DNA from: Macrostomum hystrix
Taxonomy: Eukaryota; Platyhelminthes; Macrostomidae
Reading direction: 5' to 3'
Length of the DNA: 64,000 bases
Assembly: GCA_950097015.1 (NCBI GenBank)
Contig: CATNEN010000038.1
Coordinates: forward strand, 24,069,001 to 24,133,000
The translations under genes and the position numbers were made by a program. Within the stretch, counting starts at the first letter, position 1, and every line of letters begins with the position of its first letter. Shown one piece after another: positions 13,543 to 25,179 of this stretch. The notes under the pieces are model-generated. The model worked only from the letters and a program-made list of their open reading frames with translations, was not told the DNA's origin and ran no database searches.

Positions 13543-16500
13543 ATGGCAGATGATCGCCAATGCGGCGTTGGCAACTGCGCCTTAACCGAGCTTCTGCCCG
13601 AACTATTAGAATTTCTTAGCCAAGACTTGGAACGCGAACAGCTGACCTCAGTTGGAAGAGAACGGCAGCGCTCACTTCTCAGACAGGTGAGCCTGCTGCG
13701 CATAGCTCAATGCGGCCTGCCTACTCAAGCTGCCGAGATGAGGCGTAGCCAGCCTCCGCCTGTGCCGCCTCACGGAAATCACCAGCAACAGCAGCAGCAG
13801 TCCAGCGTTGGTATTGGCGGATTTCTTAGTGACGCCCTGTTTCCTAGAAGATCGCACTTAACTAGCAGCGGCAGAAATCACGGTGAGAATAATAATAATT
13901 ATTATTGGCCACTCTTATAACGATCGCTTATCTCTAGGAAAAGCCGGGGCTTGAAAATGGGCATTGGGATTAATAGTACAAAAATTTTTTTTGCAGTAGG
14001 GCTGTAGGCAGCGGCACATTATCTGGTGACAGAAGTCCGCGGTCCGCGATGTGTACATCTGCCTTGACCTTCTCATCGTCAGGCAGTGTACACTTCACTG
14101 TGCCTTGGAGGTTGGCCCTAAATGGTGCAAATTGTGCGACAAGCCTCCCAAGCCTTTTCTCCGCGGCTGCGCCCCAAATAAATGTGGCCTCGCCTTGGAA
14201 TCGAACTTAGGAATCGTGTTGCGAGAGGCAGACGCGTTAACCGCTCTGCCACCGACCCCCCTCACGATTGGTTTTGATTTTCTTTAATTTTCTAGCGCCT
14301 CTTAAAAACTAAGGCTTTGAAAAATCATCATTCAATAAAATTCTTTTATTTTATTTTCAGACCCCAAAAACAGGATGTCGCTACCCCCGCAAGTGTTTTC
14401 TAAGTAAGTGTCTGATAATAAAATAATATCATTACTTTTCTAATTATGAAAAAATAATGTGCCATGTTAATATTCTGTTTTATGTGTATTTTTAGTCTGG
14501 GCTTTCAATTCGATAAACATGAGACTGTGGACGATACAGGTAAAAACTTCAGCTTTCTGTGAAGTTCAATTATTAATATTTCTACTTTAGTGCATTTACT
14601 AATTTAGACTTGTGTACTTTAACAATTTTTTTAACGCTCATTTCAGTTTACGAAACACCAATTTCGAAAGATTGTGAAGATCCGCTATTGTAAGTCTTAT
14701 TTTCTGTTTTCTTCTAAGCTCAAATTTTGGAATACGTATTAGAATCCCATCTCCAATATTCAGGTGTAGTATTAGAATCCCATCTCCAATATTCAGGTGT
14801 AGTATTAGAATCCCATCTCCAATATTCAGGTGTAGTGTTAGAATACCATCTCCAATATTCAGGTGTAGTGTTAGAATACCATCTCCAATATTCAGGTGTA
14901 GTGTTAGAATACCATCTCCAATATTCAGGTGTAGTGTTAGAATCCCATCTCCAATATTCAGGTGTAGTGTTAGAATCCCATCTCCAATATTCAGGTGTAG
15001 TGTTAGAATCCCATCTCCAATATTCAGGTGTAGTGTTAGAATCCCATCTCCAATATTCAGGTGTAGTGTTAGAATCCCATCTCCAATATTCAGGTGCAGT
15101 GTTAGAATACCATCTCCAATATTCAGGTGGGGAATTAGAATCCCATCTCCAATATTCAGGTGTAGTGTTAGAATCCCATCTCCAATATTCAGGTGTAGTA
15201 TTAGAATCCCATCTCCAATATTCAGGTGGGGAATTAGAATCCCATCTCCAATATTCAGGTGTAGTATTAGAATACCATCTCCAATATTCAGGTGCAGTGT
15301 TAGAATCCCATCTCCAATATTCAGGTGGGGAATTAGAATCCCATCTCCAATATTCAGGTGCAGTGTTAGAATCTCCAATATTCAGGTGCAGTGTTAGAAT
15401 CTCCAATATTCAGGTGTAGTGTTAGAATACCATCTCCAATATTCAGGTGTAGTGTTAGAATCCCATCTCCAATATTCAGGTGCAGTGTTAGAATACCATC
15501 TCCAATATTCAGGTGCAGTGTTAGAATACCATCTCCAATATTCAGGTGCAGTGTTAGAATACCATCTCCAATATTCAGGTGCAGTGTTAGAATCCCATCT
15601 TCAATATTCAGGTGCAGTGTTAGAATCCCATCTCCAATATTCAGGTGCAGTGTTAGAATCCCATCTCCAATATACAGGTGTAGTGTTAGAATCCCATCTC
15701 CAATATTCAGGTGGGGAATTAGAATCCCATCTCCAATATTCAGGTGTTGCATTAGAATTCCATCTCCAATATTCAGGTGCAGTGTTAGAATACCATCTCC
15801 AATATTCAGGTGCAGTGTTAGAATACCATCTCCAATATTCAGGTGCAGTGTTAGAATCCCATCTCCAATATTCAGGTGCAGTGTTAGAATCCCATCTCCA
15901 ATATTCAGGTGTAGTGTTAGAATACCATCTCCAATATTCAGGTGCAGTGTTAGAATCCCATCTCCAATATTCAGGTGCAGTGTTAGAATACCATCTCCAA
16001 TATTCAGGTGCAGTGTTAGAATACCATCTCCAATATTCAGGTGCAGTGTTAGAATACCATCTCCAATATTCAGGTGCAGTGTTAGAATACCATCTCCAAT
16101 ATTCAGGTGTAGTGTTAGAATACCATCTCCAATATTCAGGTGCAGTGTTAGAATCCCATCTCCAATATTCAGGTGCAGTGTTAGAATACCATCTCCAATA
16201 TTCAGGTGCAGTGTTAGAATCCCATCTCCAATATTCAGGTGCAGTGTTAGAATACCATCTCCAATATTCAGGTGCAGTGTTAGAATCCCATCTCCAATAT
16301 TCAGGTGCAGTGTTAGAATACCATCTCCAATATTCAGGTGCAGTGTTAGAATACCATCTCCAATATTCAGGTGCAGTGTTAGAATACCATCTCCAATATT
16401 CAGGTGCAGTGTTAGAATACCATCTCCAATATTCAGGTGCAGTGTTAGAATACCATCTCCAATATTCAGGTGCAGTGTTAGAATACCATCTCCAATATTC

Positions 16501-19500
16501 AGGTGCAGTGTTAGAATCCCATCTCCAATATTCAGGTGCAGTGTTAGAATACCATCTCCAATATTCAGGTGCAGTGTTAGAATACCATCTCCAATATTCA
16601 GGTGCAGTGTTAGAATACCATCTCCAATATTCAGGTGCAGTGTTAGAATACCATCTCCAATATTCAGGTGCAGTGTTAGAATACCATCTCCAATATTCAG
16701 GTGCAGTGTTAGAATCCCATCTCCAATATTCAGGTGTTGCATTAGAATCCCATCTCCAATATTCAGGTGTAGTGTTAGAATACCATCTTCAATATTCAGG
16801 TGCAGTGTTAGAATCCCATCTCCAATATTCAGGTGCAGTGTTAGAATCCCATCTCCAATATACAGGTGTAGTGTTAGAATACCATCTCCAATATTCAGGT
16901 GGGGAATTAGAATCCCATCTCCAATATTCAGGTGTTGCATTAGAATTCCATCTCCAATATTCAGGTGCAGTGTTAGAATCCCATCTCCAATATTCAGGTG
17001 CAGTGTTAGAATCCCATCTCCAATATTCAGGTGTAGTGTTAGAATCCCATCTCCAATATTCAGGTGTAGTGTTGGAATCCCATCTCCAATATTCAGGTGC
17101 AGTGTTAGAATCCCATCTCCAATATTCAGGTGCAGTGTTAGAATCCCATCTTCAATATTCAGGTGCAGTGTTAGAATCTCCAATATTCAGGTGCAGTGTT
17201 AGAATACCATCTCCAATATTCAGGTGCAGTGTTAGAATCCCATCTCCAATATTCAGGTGCAGTGTTAGAATCCCATCTCCAATATTCAGGTGCAGTGTTA
17301 GAATACCATCTCCAATATTCAGGTGTAGTGTTAGAATCCCATCTCCAATATTCAGGTGCAGTGTTAGAATCCCATCTCCAATATTCAGGTGCAGTGTTAG
17401 AATCCCATCTCCAATATTCAGGTGCAGTGTTAGAATACCATCTCCAATATTCAGGTGTAGTGTTAGAATCTCCAATATTCAGGTGTAGTGTTAGAATCCC
17501 ATCTCCAATATTCAGGTGCAGTGTTAGAATACCATCTCCAATATTCAGGTGCAGTGTTAGAATCCCATCTCCAATATTCAGGTGCAGTGTTAGAATCCCA
17601 TCTCCAATATACAGGTGTAGTGTTAGAATCCCATCTCCAATATTCAGGTGGGGAATTAGAATCCCATCTCCAATATTCAGGTGTTGCATTAGAATTCCAT
17701 CTCCAATATTCAGGTGCAGTGTTAGAATCCCATCTCCAATATTCAGGTGCAGTGTTAGAATCCCATCTCCAATATTCAGGTGCAGTGTTAGAATACCATC
17801 TCCAATATTCAGGTGCAGTGTTAGAATACCATCTCCAATATTCAGGTGCAGTGTTAGAATACCATCTCCAATATTCAGGTGCAGTGTTAGAATACCATCT
17901 CCAATATTCAGGTGCAGTGTTAGAATCCCATCTCCAATATTCAGGTGTTGCATTAGAATCCCATCTCCAATATTCAGGTGCAGTGTTAGAATCCCATCTC
18001 CAATATTCAGGTGTTGCATTAGAATCCCATCTCCAATATTCAGGTGTAGTGTTAGAATCCCATCTCCAATATTCAGGTGCAGTGTTAGAATACCATCTTC
18101 AATATTCAGGTGCAGTGTTAGAATCCCATCTCCAATATACAGGTGTAGTGTTAGAATACCATCTCCAATATTCAGGTGGGGAATTAGAATCCCATCTCCA
18201 ATATTCAGGTGCAGTGTTAGAATTCCATCTCCAATATTCAGGTGCAGTGTTAGAATCCCATCTCCAATATTCAGGTGCAGTGTTAGAATCCCATCTCCAA
18301 TATTCAGGTGTAGTGTTAGAATCCCATCTCCAATATTCAGGTGTTGCATTAGAATTCCATCTCCAATATTCAGGTGCAGTGTTAGAATCCCATCTCCAAT
18401 ATTCAGGTGCAGTGTTAGAATCCCATCTTCAATATTCAGGTGCAGTGTTAGAATCCCATCTCCAATATTCAGGTGCAGTGTTAGAATCCCATCTCCAATA
18501 TTCAGGTGCAGTGTTAGAATCCCATCTCCAATATTCAGGTGCAGTGTTAGAATACCGTCTCCAATATTCAGGTGCAGTGTTAGAATACCATCTCCAATAT
18601 TCAGGTGCAGTGTTAGAATCCCATCTCCAATATTCAGGTGCAGTGTTAGAATCCCATCTCCAATATTCAGGTGCAGTGTTAGAATACCATCTCCAATATT
18701 CAGGTGCAGTGTTAGAATCCCATCTCCAATATTCAGGTGCAGTGTTAGAATCTCCAATATTCAGGTGTAGTGTTAGAATACCATCTCCAATATTCAGGTG
18801 CAGTGTTAGAATCCCATCTTCAATATTCAGGTGCAGTGTTAGAATCCCATCTCCAATATTCAGGTGCAGTGTTAGAATCCCATCTCCAATATACAGGTGT
18901 AGTGTTAGAATCCCATCTCCAATATTCAGGTGGGGAATTAGAATCCCATCTCCAATATTCAGGTGTTGCATTAGAATTCCATCTCCAATATTCAGGTGCA
19001 GTGTTAGAATCCCATCTCCAATATTCAGGTGCAGTGTTAGAATCCCATCTCCAATATTCAGGTGTAGTGTTAGAATCCCATCTCCAATATTCAGGTGTAG
19101 TGTTAGAATCCCATCTCCAATATTCAAGTGCAGTGTTAGAATCCCATCTCCAATATTCAGGTGTAGTGTTAGAATCCCATCTCCAATATTCAGGTGTAGT
19201 GTTAGAATCCCATCTCCAATATTCAGGTGCAGTGTTAGAATCCCATCTCCAGTTCTCAGGTTTGGCATTAGAATTCCATATCTAATTCTCAGGTTTGGCA
19301 TTAGAATTCCATATCTAATTCTCAGGTGTTGCATTAGAATCCCATCTCCAATTCTCAGGTGTTGCATTAGAATCCCATCTCCAATTCTCAGGTGTTGCAT
19401 TAGAATCCTCATGTCCAGTTCTCAGGTGTGTTATTAAAATCCCATCATTAATATTCAAGTTTGGTTTCGATTTCAGATTGCCGGGACGGCGAGTCGTTGG

Positions 19501-22026
19501 GCCTGCGACAGCTGCAGCTGCAGCTCCGAGCATCTCAGGCACTCTTCGCTATCGTCACGAGGACACCTGCCGTTGGCAGCGCTACGCCACTTGTCTCCTA
19601 ATGCCGGCTGGTTGCAGACTGATCTGCTTCAAGACCTCCAGAACAAGCAGCAGTCCCGCCCTGACCCTGCTATTGGCTGGCTATGTTGCTATCTATGTTG
19701 AGCAAGAATCTTCCGCTAGTCATGTGATCAAACTAGCCCACATTAGATTGCCAACGCATGCCCTATCAGCTGACACGGAGTTAGAGGCCAGAGAATGGAT
19801 TTCTAAGATCAATAGTTGTCAGCAGCAGCAACAGCATCCGATCTATGCTCAAGTACCTTTGGCTGGTTTTGATCAGGAGCCAGATAGCGGCATCTCTGGC
19901 CCCGTGTCTTCTAGTTCTACAGATTCTTATGAGCAGCAGCAGCCGCTGCCGCCACCGCCGCCGCCGCAGCAGCAGAAGCAAAGGCTGACAAAATCTGCTA
20001 GTTTCACACCGGGTTTTGGTAAATATAATAATAGATTGCATCGAAATATTTAGAATTATGCCAATGCTATCCTATCTTATGATTATCTTACGAATGCTAA
20101 TTAGATCAATAAGGAAAGAAAACACAAGAAGCTAGAATGGTTTGTAGCAAATCCTGCAAACTCCAAATATTTATTTGATAGTAGATTGACTAATTTGTTT
20201 AGAATTATGTTTTCATTTATGCTACTTACAAGTAGCTTAAGCGAGTATTCTTTTTGTATAAATTAGTTAAAAGAGGAAATCGGACATTTGCTTAACTTTA
20301 AATATTTTATTCACAATGCAGGTCAGCAGCAGCAGCAGCATTCAGTGGATCATCATCCAGCTGACGTCCCCGGAGCTGCACACATTCGTCAGCAGTCGGC
20401 CTCTAGCGCTAGCAGCGGCGGCGGGTTCATGCGTCGATTTCGCGACTCCTTCGGTGCAGGCGGCTCGCATCGTCGGCGTCATCGTCGAGCGGCCGCAGCC
20501 GAAGCCGCGGCAGCCGCTGCCATGGCCGCGTCGGCAGCGGCTGCAGCCGAAGCCGAAGATAATCTGGCGGCCGACTGCCTAGTCGAAGGCGACGCTGAAG
20601 TTCGTCTAGGCGGCCGCGGCAGCTGGCAGCCTTGTCGGGCGCGGCTTCGACGCGGCGGCCGACTCTGCCTACCAGGAGTGACGCCGACGCCTGTGCAACT
20701 GGACGACCGCATCCGCCTGCTGCCGCTGGGCGACGAGACGGCCGCCGATGGCGCGAATCGCGAATCAGCCGTGATAGAGAGTCTTGTAGCTGGTCAGGTT
20801 GTTCGACGTAGAAAGCATCAGCAGCGAAGCAGTGGGGCTGGCAGACTGTGCGGTGTTCGCCTTGTCCAGGTGAGTTAGTGAAAGTGGCTTAAAAATTAGG
20901 GTTAAACCAAAGTTCCTAAGCTCGATTCCGCGGCGAGGCAACATTCATTTGGGGCGCAGCCGCGGAGAGAAGGCTTGAGGGCCAACCTCCAAGGCGCAGT
21001 GAGGGTGTACACTGCCTGACGAGGAGAAGTCGGGGCAGATGTACACACTTGCGTGTGCGTGTGTGCTCAGGAGTCAGCGAAATGGGCAGAATTGCCTCCT
21101 CGCTGGCTGCGGGTTACCAAATCATGTGCTTTTGCCCACAACCCTCCTGCAACTATTATCATTATTATCAAAAAGGGCTTGTAGTCTAGTGTTTAGAGAG
21201 TTGGACTCACAACTGAGAGGTCGGGGGTTCGATTCCTGATTCCAATGGAACAGTTTTCTGTAGATCTGAGCCAAATATAATAATAATAATATTGATCACA
21301 CCTGCCCCAATTGGGTCAGATGTGCAGCCGACAGCACAGCCGCAGCTATTGCTGGCGCATCTGAAGGCTGTTCAGTCCAAGGACTGGGCGGGAGGAGCCG
21401 CAAAAACCACCCTCAATTAGAACCAATCCAGAGTTAAGTGTCTTGCTAATGGACACAAATCGTTATAATAAAGTCGGGAATCGATCCCCTTACCTTCAAG
21501 TCGATGCTCTAGCCGCAGGGCTACAACCTCCTCCGGTATCAACAAGGTAAAAATCATGAGCATTAATAAATTCCCAAACATTCAGGAACCAACACCCGGC
21601 TCCTCTGTCGCCGCTGTCCCCAGTGTGCTAGTTGAAATTCGCGGCCTTGACAAACTAGCTCTAGGCGAATGGATCAAACACCTGGCCCTGGCTACTGGTT
21701 TGGCGCCGCACTATGAACCTCTGGCTGCCGAATTGTTGGATTTAAGCAGCGCTAGAGCTCTAGATAGTCGGCGACGTGCTTCAATGCCCGAGCGTCAACT
21801 AAATCGTCTAGCCGATGTTGTCGCCAGGGCGCCGCGTCCCCTGCCGCCACTGCCGGACACGTCCACCGTCAGCTTGCACGATGCAGGGGTCACACCGGCT
21901 GGCACGACTGTGCCATTCTGTCTGCAGTACGACCTGTCGCACGCCGATTCCGACGATGCCGACGAGAATCAGGGCCAGCTTGTTTGGAAAAGAGGCGGCT
22001 GCGGCGGCGGTGGCAGTTTGGACTAA
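13543..22026 (+). CDS. AFAP1-family-like adaptor with two PH domains (seven exons, 666 residues)
   Basis: AFAP proteins link Src-type signalling to actin. Exons: 13543-13882, 14361-14403, 14496-14539, 14647-14689, 19477-20018, 20322-20869, 21586-22026; all phases match and the stop is TAA. The N-terminus (LLPELLEFLSQDLEREQLTS then GRERQRSLL) resembles the conserved leucine-rich start of AFAP1. PH1 is at residues ~177-270, with GTLRYRHEDTCRWQRY, LICFKTSRTSS and terminal-helix Trp263 in EAREWISKINS. Gln/Pro runs follow. A second PH-like domain (~423-557) is split by intron 6: WQPCRARLRRGGRLCLPG in exon 6 and the final helix LALGEWIKHLALATG (Trp549) in exon 7. It carries an expanded loop and Ala-rich tracts. 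The C-terminal coiled coil of vertebrate AFAP1 is absent. An in-frame stop at about 13495 supports this start. Another two-PH adaptor is possible; family assignment is moderate, gene structure strong. Confidence 0.72.
14046..14260 (-). mobile_element. tRNA-derived SINE, family 1, minus orientation (AFAP-like intron 1)
   Basis: Read on the minus strand, the head at 14260 has an A-box-like GGCAGAGCGGTTAACGC and a B-box GTTCGATTCC, followed by a body with TTTGGGGCGCAGCCGCGG and TGTACACTGCCTGACGATGA. The same head and body recur at 20905 and 26472, and body only at 24540. The tail is truncated compared with the 26472 copy. Confidence 0.85.
14733..19437. repeat. 33-bp minisatellite, about 140 copies, fills AFAP-like intron 4
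   Basis: The unit contains CATCTCCAATATTCAGGTG followed by TAGTGTTAGAATCC. Variants are GGTGCAGTG, GGTGTAGTG, GGTGGGGAA and GGTGTTGCA; a 5-bp deletion of CCCAT occurs near 15370, 15400, 17175, 17470 and 18750. Because 33 is a multiple of three, long ORFs appear on both strands; they are by-products. Every unit has ATTCAG|GTG in the sense of the host gene. The last copies, from about 19250, are diverged (TCTCAGGTTTGG, TCTCAGGTGTTG) and lead into the exon 5 acceptor at 19476. Confidence 0.97.
20905..21165 (+). mobile_element. SINE family 1, 5'-truncated copy in AFAP-like intron 6
   Basis: It starts inside the tRNA-like head at a B-box-like CTCGATTCCG, then the shared body TTTGGGGCGCAGCCGCGG, TGTACACTGCCTGACGA and CAGATGTACACAC, and ends with the conserved tail TTGCCCACAA near 21140. 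The A-box half is missing. It lies about 35 bp after the exon 6 donor. Confidence 0.8.
21172..21296 (+). mobile_element. Second tRNA-derived SINE-like element, plus orientation
   Basis: The head has TAGTCTAGTGTTTAGAGAGT and a B-box GGGGGTTCGATTCC at about 21223-21236, followed by a short body and an (ATA)n tail at about 21278-21296. Its sequence differs from family 1. It abuts the family 1 copy. Confidence 0.65.
21290..21545 (-). mobile_element. Third tRNA-derived SINE, minus orientation
   Basis: On the minus strand, from 21540: TTGTAGCCCTGCGGCTAGAG (A-box region), GGATCGATTCCCG (B-box), then GTGTCCATTAGCAAGACACT, which resembles a core segment I recall from widespread animal SINEs, and a body ending in an ATT-rich tail that merges with the tail of the preceding plus-strand element. 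The 5' head ends about 40 bp before the exon 7 acceptor at 21585. Confidence 0.7.
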
Positions 22027-23487
22027 GAAAATGCTGGGCTGTCTCCTGCCAACTGTCTGTCTGTCTGTCTCTTATCCTCTTACCTTTCTACCGGGGCTAC
22101 TTCACAACCCGCTAAAAATAGGGATGTTTCTTTGGGTGATTCCAGTTGGAATCTGCTGTGTTTCCAGAAAAAGAAACAGCCGAACGCTGGAAACATACCA
22201 ATTGGATGATTCCATGCTTAGAATCTACCCAACTGGGCGTTTTCTCGGTGCTTCTTGGTGGCGAAATGGAATCACCCAAAGAATCCTCCAGTTCGGAAGA
22301 TTCCATGCTCAGAAACCGCCGAGGAATCGCCCGTAAATAATTCTCTGGTTGTCCCATGGGCCACTGGTTCGGGTGATTCTTCGGCGGTTTCCGCACAATT
22401 TACGGTTGAATCGGCTGCTTCCTGGGTGGTTTCTTTAACTCTTGCGAGATAAGGGGTGATTTTGGTAGATTCCACTCCTATTTTGCACAAAAAACCCGCC
22501 GAAGAAGCAGCCGATTTTTTTACAGGGATAGAATAGAATGACCGATTTCCTTAAAAGTTCAACCATTTGGATCAACATTTTTCATCCTTTACTTTCGGAG
22601 CCGTCCGACGTCAGCATCAGATATAGATAGATAGATATTCAACGAGATATTCAACGATTCTCGTCGAGGTGTCTGGTACTGTCTTCTGTCTTCTTTTGCA
22701 CTTCTTTTGGCACAAATTTTCCAATTAACCGATAAAAATTCGAAACTTTTTTAAACGGCCTTTTCTTGCAAACCAAATTGTGTCTTTTTTAGATTTCGAG
22801 TACTTCGACATACTACTTATGATAACTAAATAGTAGTATCACTAGTTTTTATTCCAGTTTTTTCGCATAAAGTAGCAAATACTTTACTGACACATTTTCG
22901 TCGTTATAATTTTCGGTTGCGTTTCTATATTTTATAATCGTGGCCAAGTAATTAATATTAACTTACTGAATATTAAATACTTGATTAAAAGTTCATTGGC
23001 TCTGAGCTGTGGATTTTTTTACATTTGTCTATTTTTTCGTTGTGTTTTTTGCAACCTAAGAAAGTCAATGTTGACGAGAAATTCAGGTATAACATTGAAA
23101 GTCTTCGGTTTATTTCAAATCCTTTTTTAATAAGCTACTGCGTGCGTTTTCGGTTTTGTGTTGTTAAACGCCGATTCTAAGTATTGTGTACAGGGCCCTG
23201 TTCAGTTTTATATTTATGTCGTCCTTGTGTCATGTTTTATGTCTGGTGTAATCAGTGTTTTGCGAGTTCTTCAAGTATTTTGTTGATGCCAAATTCAACG
23301 GGATGCCAAAGACTAGGGATATTTTGGTTATTCAACTGTTTTGATTAGGCAATTATTCAGCAACCTTTGGGATAACTTGATCCATTTATAGTGTGACTTT
23401 ATTAAATAAAAGCTATTCGTAGGATTTTTTCGTCACAAGTAGACATCAGAAATGTGAATTCCATAAAATTATTGCAAACCAAATATA
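22027..23487 (+). other. Probable 3'UTR and downstream region of the AFAP-like gene
   Basis: No coding exon was recognised. AATAAA at 23405-23410 is the best polyadenylation signal. A 14-bp inverted repeat (CTTTGGGTGATTCC at 22130-22143 and its complement at 22268-22281) could form a stem with a loop of about 124 nt in the transcript. Several further GATTCC motifs lie between and after the arms. Confidence 0.5.
23405..23410 (+). terminator. Candidate poly(A) signal of AFAP-like gene
   Basis: A canonical AATAAA about 1.4 kb after the stop codon and before the MITE. No transcript evidence is available. Confidence 0.45.
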
Positions 23488-23914
23488 CAGTGGCGCAACC
23501 AGGGGGGGGCGGGGGTGGCGGCCGCCCCCCCTTCGGCCCGCGGGGGCAATGTACGCAAAGGGCAAGCCAAGACGCTTCTTAATAATTATTACCTTATCTC
23601 ATTCCCTGTCCCCCAAGTCCAACGTACATAGACCAAAGACCGAGTCCAAGACCATTGGTCATATATTAATTTTCAAGCTTTCATTATAATCGTGCGTGCG
23701 TTCTGATTTTTTAAACCTTTTAAATCGTCTGGGCCCTACCCTACCGGCCCTTGAAATTGGCCCAGGAATGATGGGCGAAAACCGCGAAATAGAGCGCGCT
23801 CCACCTGGCGGCCGCCCCCCTTCGACCCGCGGGGCAATGTACGCAAAGGGTAATGTACGCAAAGGGCAATGTACGCAAAGACCCCCCCTAAGGCAAAACA
23901 TGGTTGCGCCACTG
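23488..23914. mobile_element. hAT-type MITE, 427 bp, with 8-bp target duplication
   Basis: Perfect 14-bp terminal inverted repeats: CAGTGGCGCAACCA at 23488-23501 and its complement at 23901-23914. An 8-bp direct duplication CAAATATA flanks it (23480-23487 and 23915-23922). An 8-bp target site and CAGTGGCG-type ends are typical of the hAT superfamily. It is non-autonomous, with no transposase. Inside, a GC-rich segment with GGCGGCCGCCCCCC and GCAATGTACGCAAAGGG occurs near both ends in direct orientation (about 23517 and 23806). Confidence 0.92.
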
Positions 23915-23922
23915 CAAATATA

Positions 23923-24534
23923 TTTATTCACCTTTTAGTCAGTTATTTTTAATTATATTTTTAACAGTCCAACTGTCTTCTAACTTGGCTTATTGTTAAC
24001 AAATTTAGTTTTATTTTGTGAAATCAGCAACAACTGCACAGTATTTGGCCTAATTAAAATTGTTGCAACTATCAAATAGTCGTAAAAATACTTTAGCAGA
24101 TACTGCAAAATTAATATTTGTTTTTTTAACGAAATTCTCTTTTTCTTGTGCATGCGATCAGTGAATCATGTTTGTATTGTGTATAGTATAATTGATTTTA
24201 ATAATTGTTCATGGTTAGCTGATTTCGCTGATGTATCCTGTGTATTTCTAGTTAATATGGTCTACACAACAGTTTTTTTAATATAAACATATCTAAATAC
24301 ATGTGAGTGTTTTTAAGCACAAGTAATGCATCGAGTTTTTAGGGCAGACAAAACATTTACTTTATTAAAAGATTGCGGTCGTTAAGATTTAGTCTTTTCA
24401 TAATTTAGAGACTGTCTATGGTTTTAAGGCGAAACCGGCTTGCGAGTGTGTGGGGCGGAGGCTGAGCGGAGCCCCCTTTTACTGGGCGTGGGGTCGAGCC
24501 CCTTTGTCAGTGCATAAGGGCTGAGCCCCTTTGG
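23923..24534. other. Intergenic, no gene seen
   Basis: AT-rich sequence up to about 24420, then GC-rich sequence with repeated GAGCCCCTTT motifs at about 24470-24535, which may be the diverged 3' part of the adjacent SINE. Confidence 0.5.
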
Positions 24535-24539
24535 GTCAT

Positions 24540-24695
24540 TTCTGTCTGCCCATTTCCGCCGAGCGTGAGCACACACGCGCTCAGATACTGTACGCAGGCT
24601 TAGACTCAATACGGGTTCGTACATCTGCACTTTCGTTCTCACGGTCAGGTAGTCTAATGTATATTCTCACTGTGCCTTGGGGGTTGGCCCAGCTC
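24540..24695 (-). mobile_element. SINE family 1, degraded body fragment
   Basis: On the minus strand it aligns with the body of the 26472 copy: TTGAGCTGGGCCAACC, a diverged TACACTGCCTGAC region, CAGATGTAC and GTGTGCTC, ending in a CTGCCCATTTCC-type complement. The tRNA-like head is missing. It is more diverged than the other copies. Confidence 0.65.
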
Positions 24696-25179
24696 AATCT
24701 ACGAGTACTAGCTGTAGTGGTCCTTTGCCATCGGATCTGCTCGAATACCTAATAATTGCTTTTGCTATTCTCTATTCTTCCAGCAGATTGATTCGCATGA
24801 AAAACTAACAGTTGTCTATTGACTATTAAGTCCCTCTACCTGCTGCAGGTAAAGAACGAGAAGAATAAATTAAAATGCACCGCTTGTGCAGCTGTGCTTT
24901 GAGCTATTGAGTGCAGCCATGTGTTTGCTCATTTCTCTTTCTCTCTCTAGTCTCAAATTTTCAAACTCATCGTGCGATTATAGCGTGACGGGGTCCTAGT
25001 GACAACATCTCGCCCTATACACTCAAATAAGACTATAGAAACTAGACGACACGCTGCAAGAAAAACATAGAGTGCCAGTAAAAGCTTCGCAAAAATATTC
25101 AACCATTTTTTAGAGCATCATCACGCCTTTTACCGTCTCAATCTTGTATTCTTGTTCTATACTAGACAGCCAAAGTGTC

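Noticed and set aside
23696-23938. ORFs inside the hAT MITE
   Set aside because: They show no transposase similarity, and 427 bp is too short for an autonomous element.
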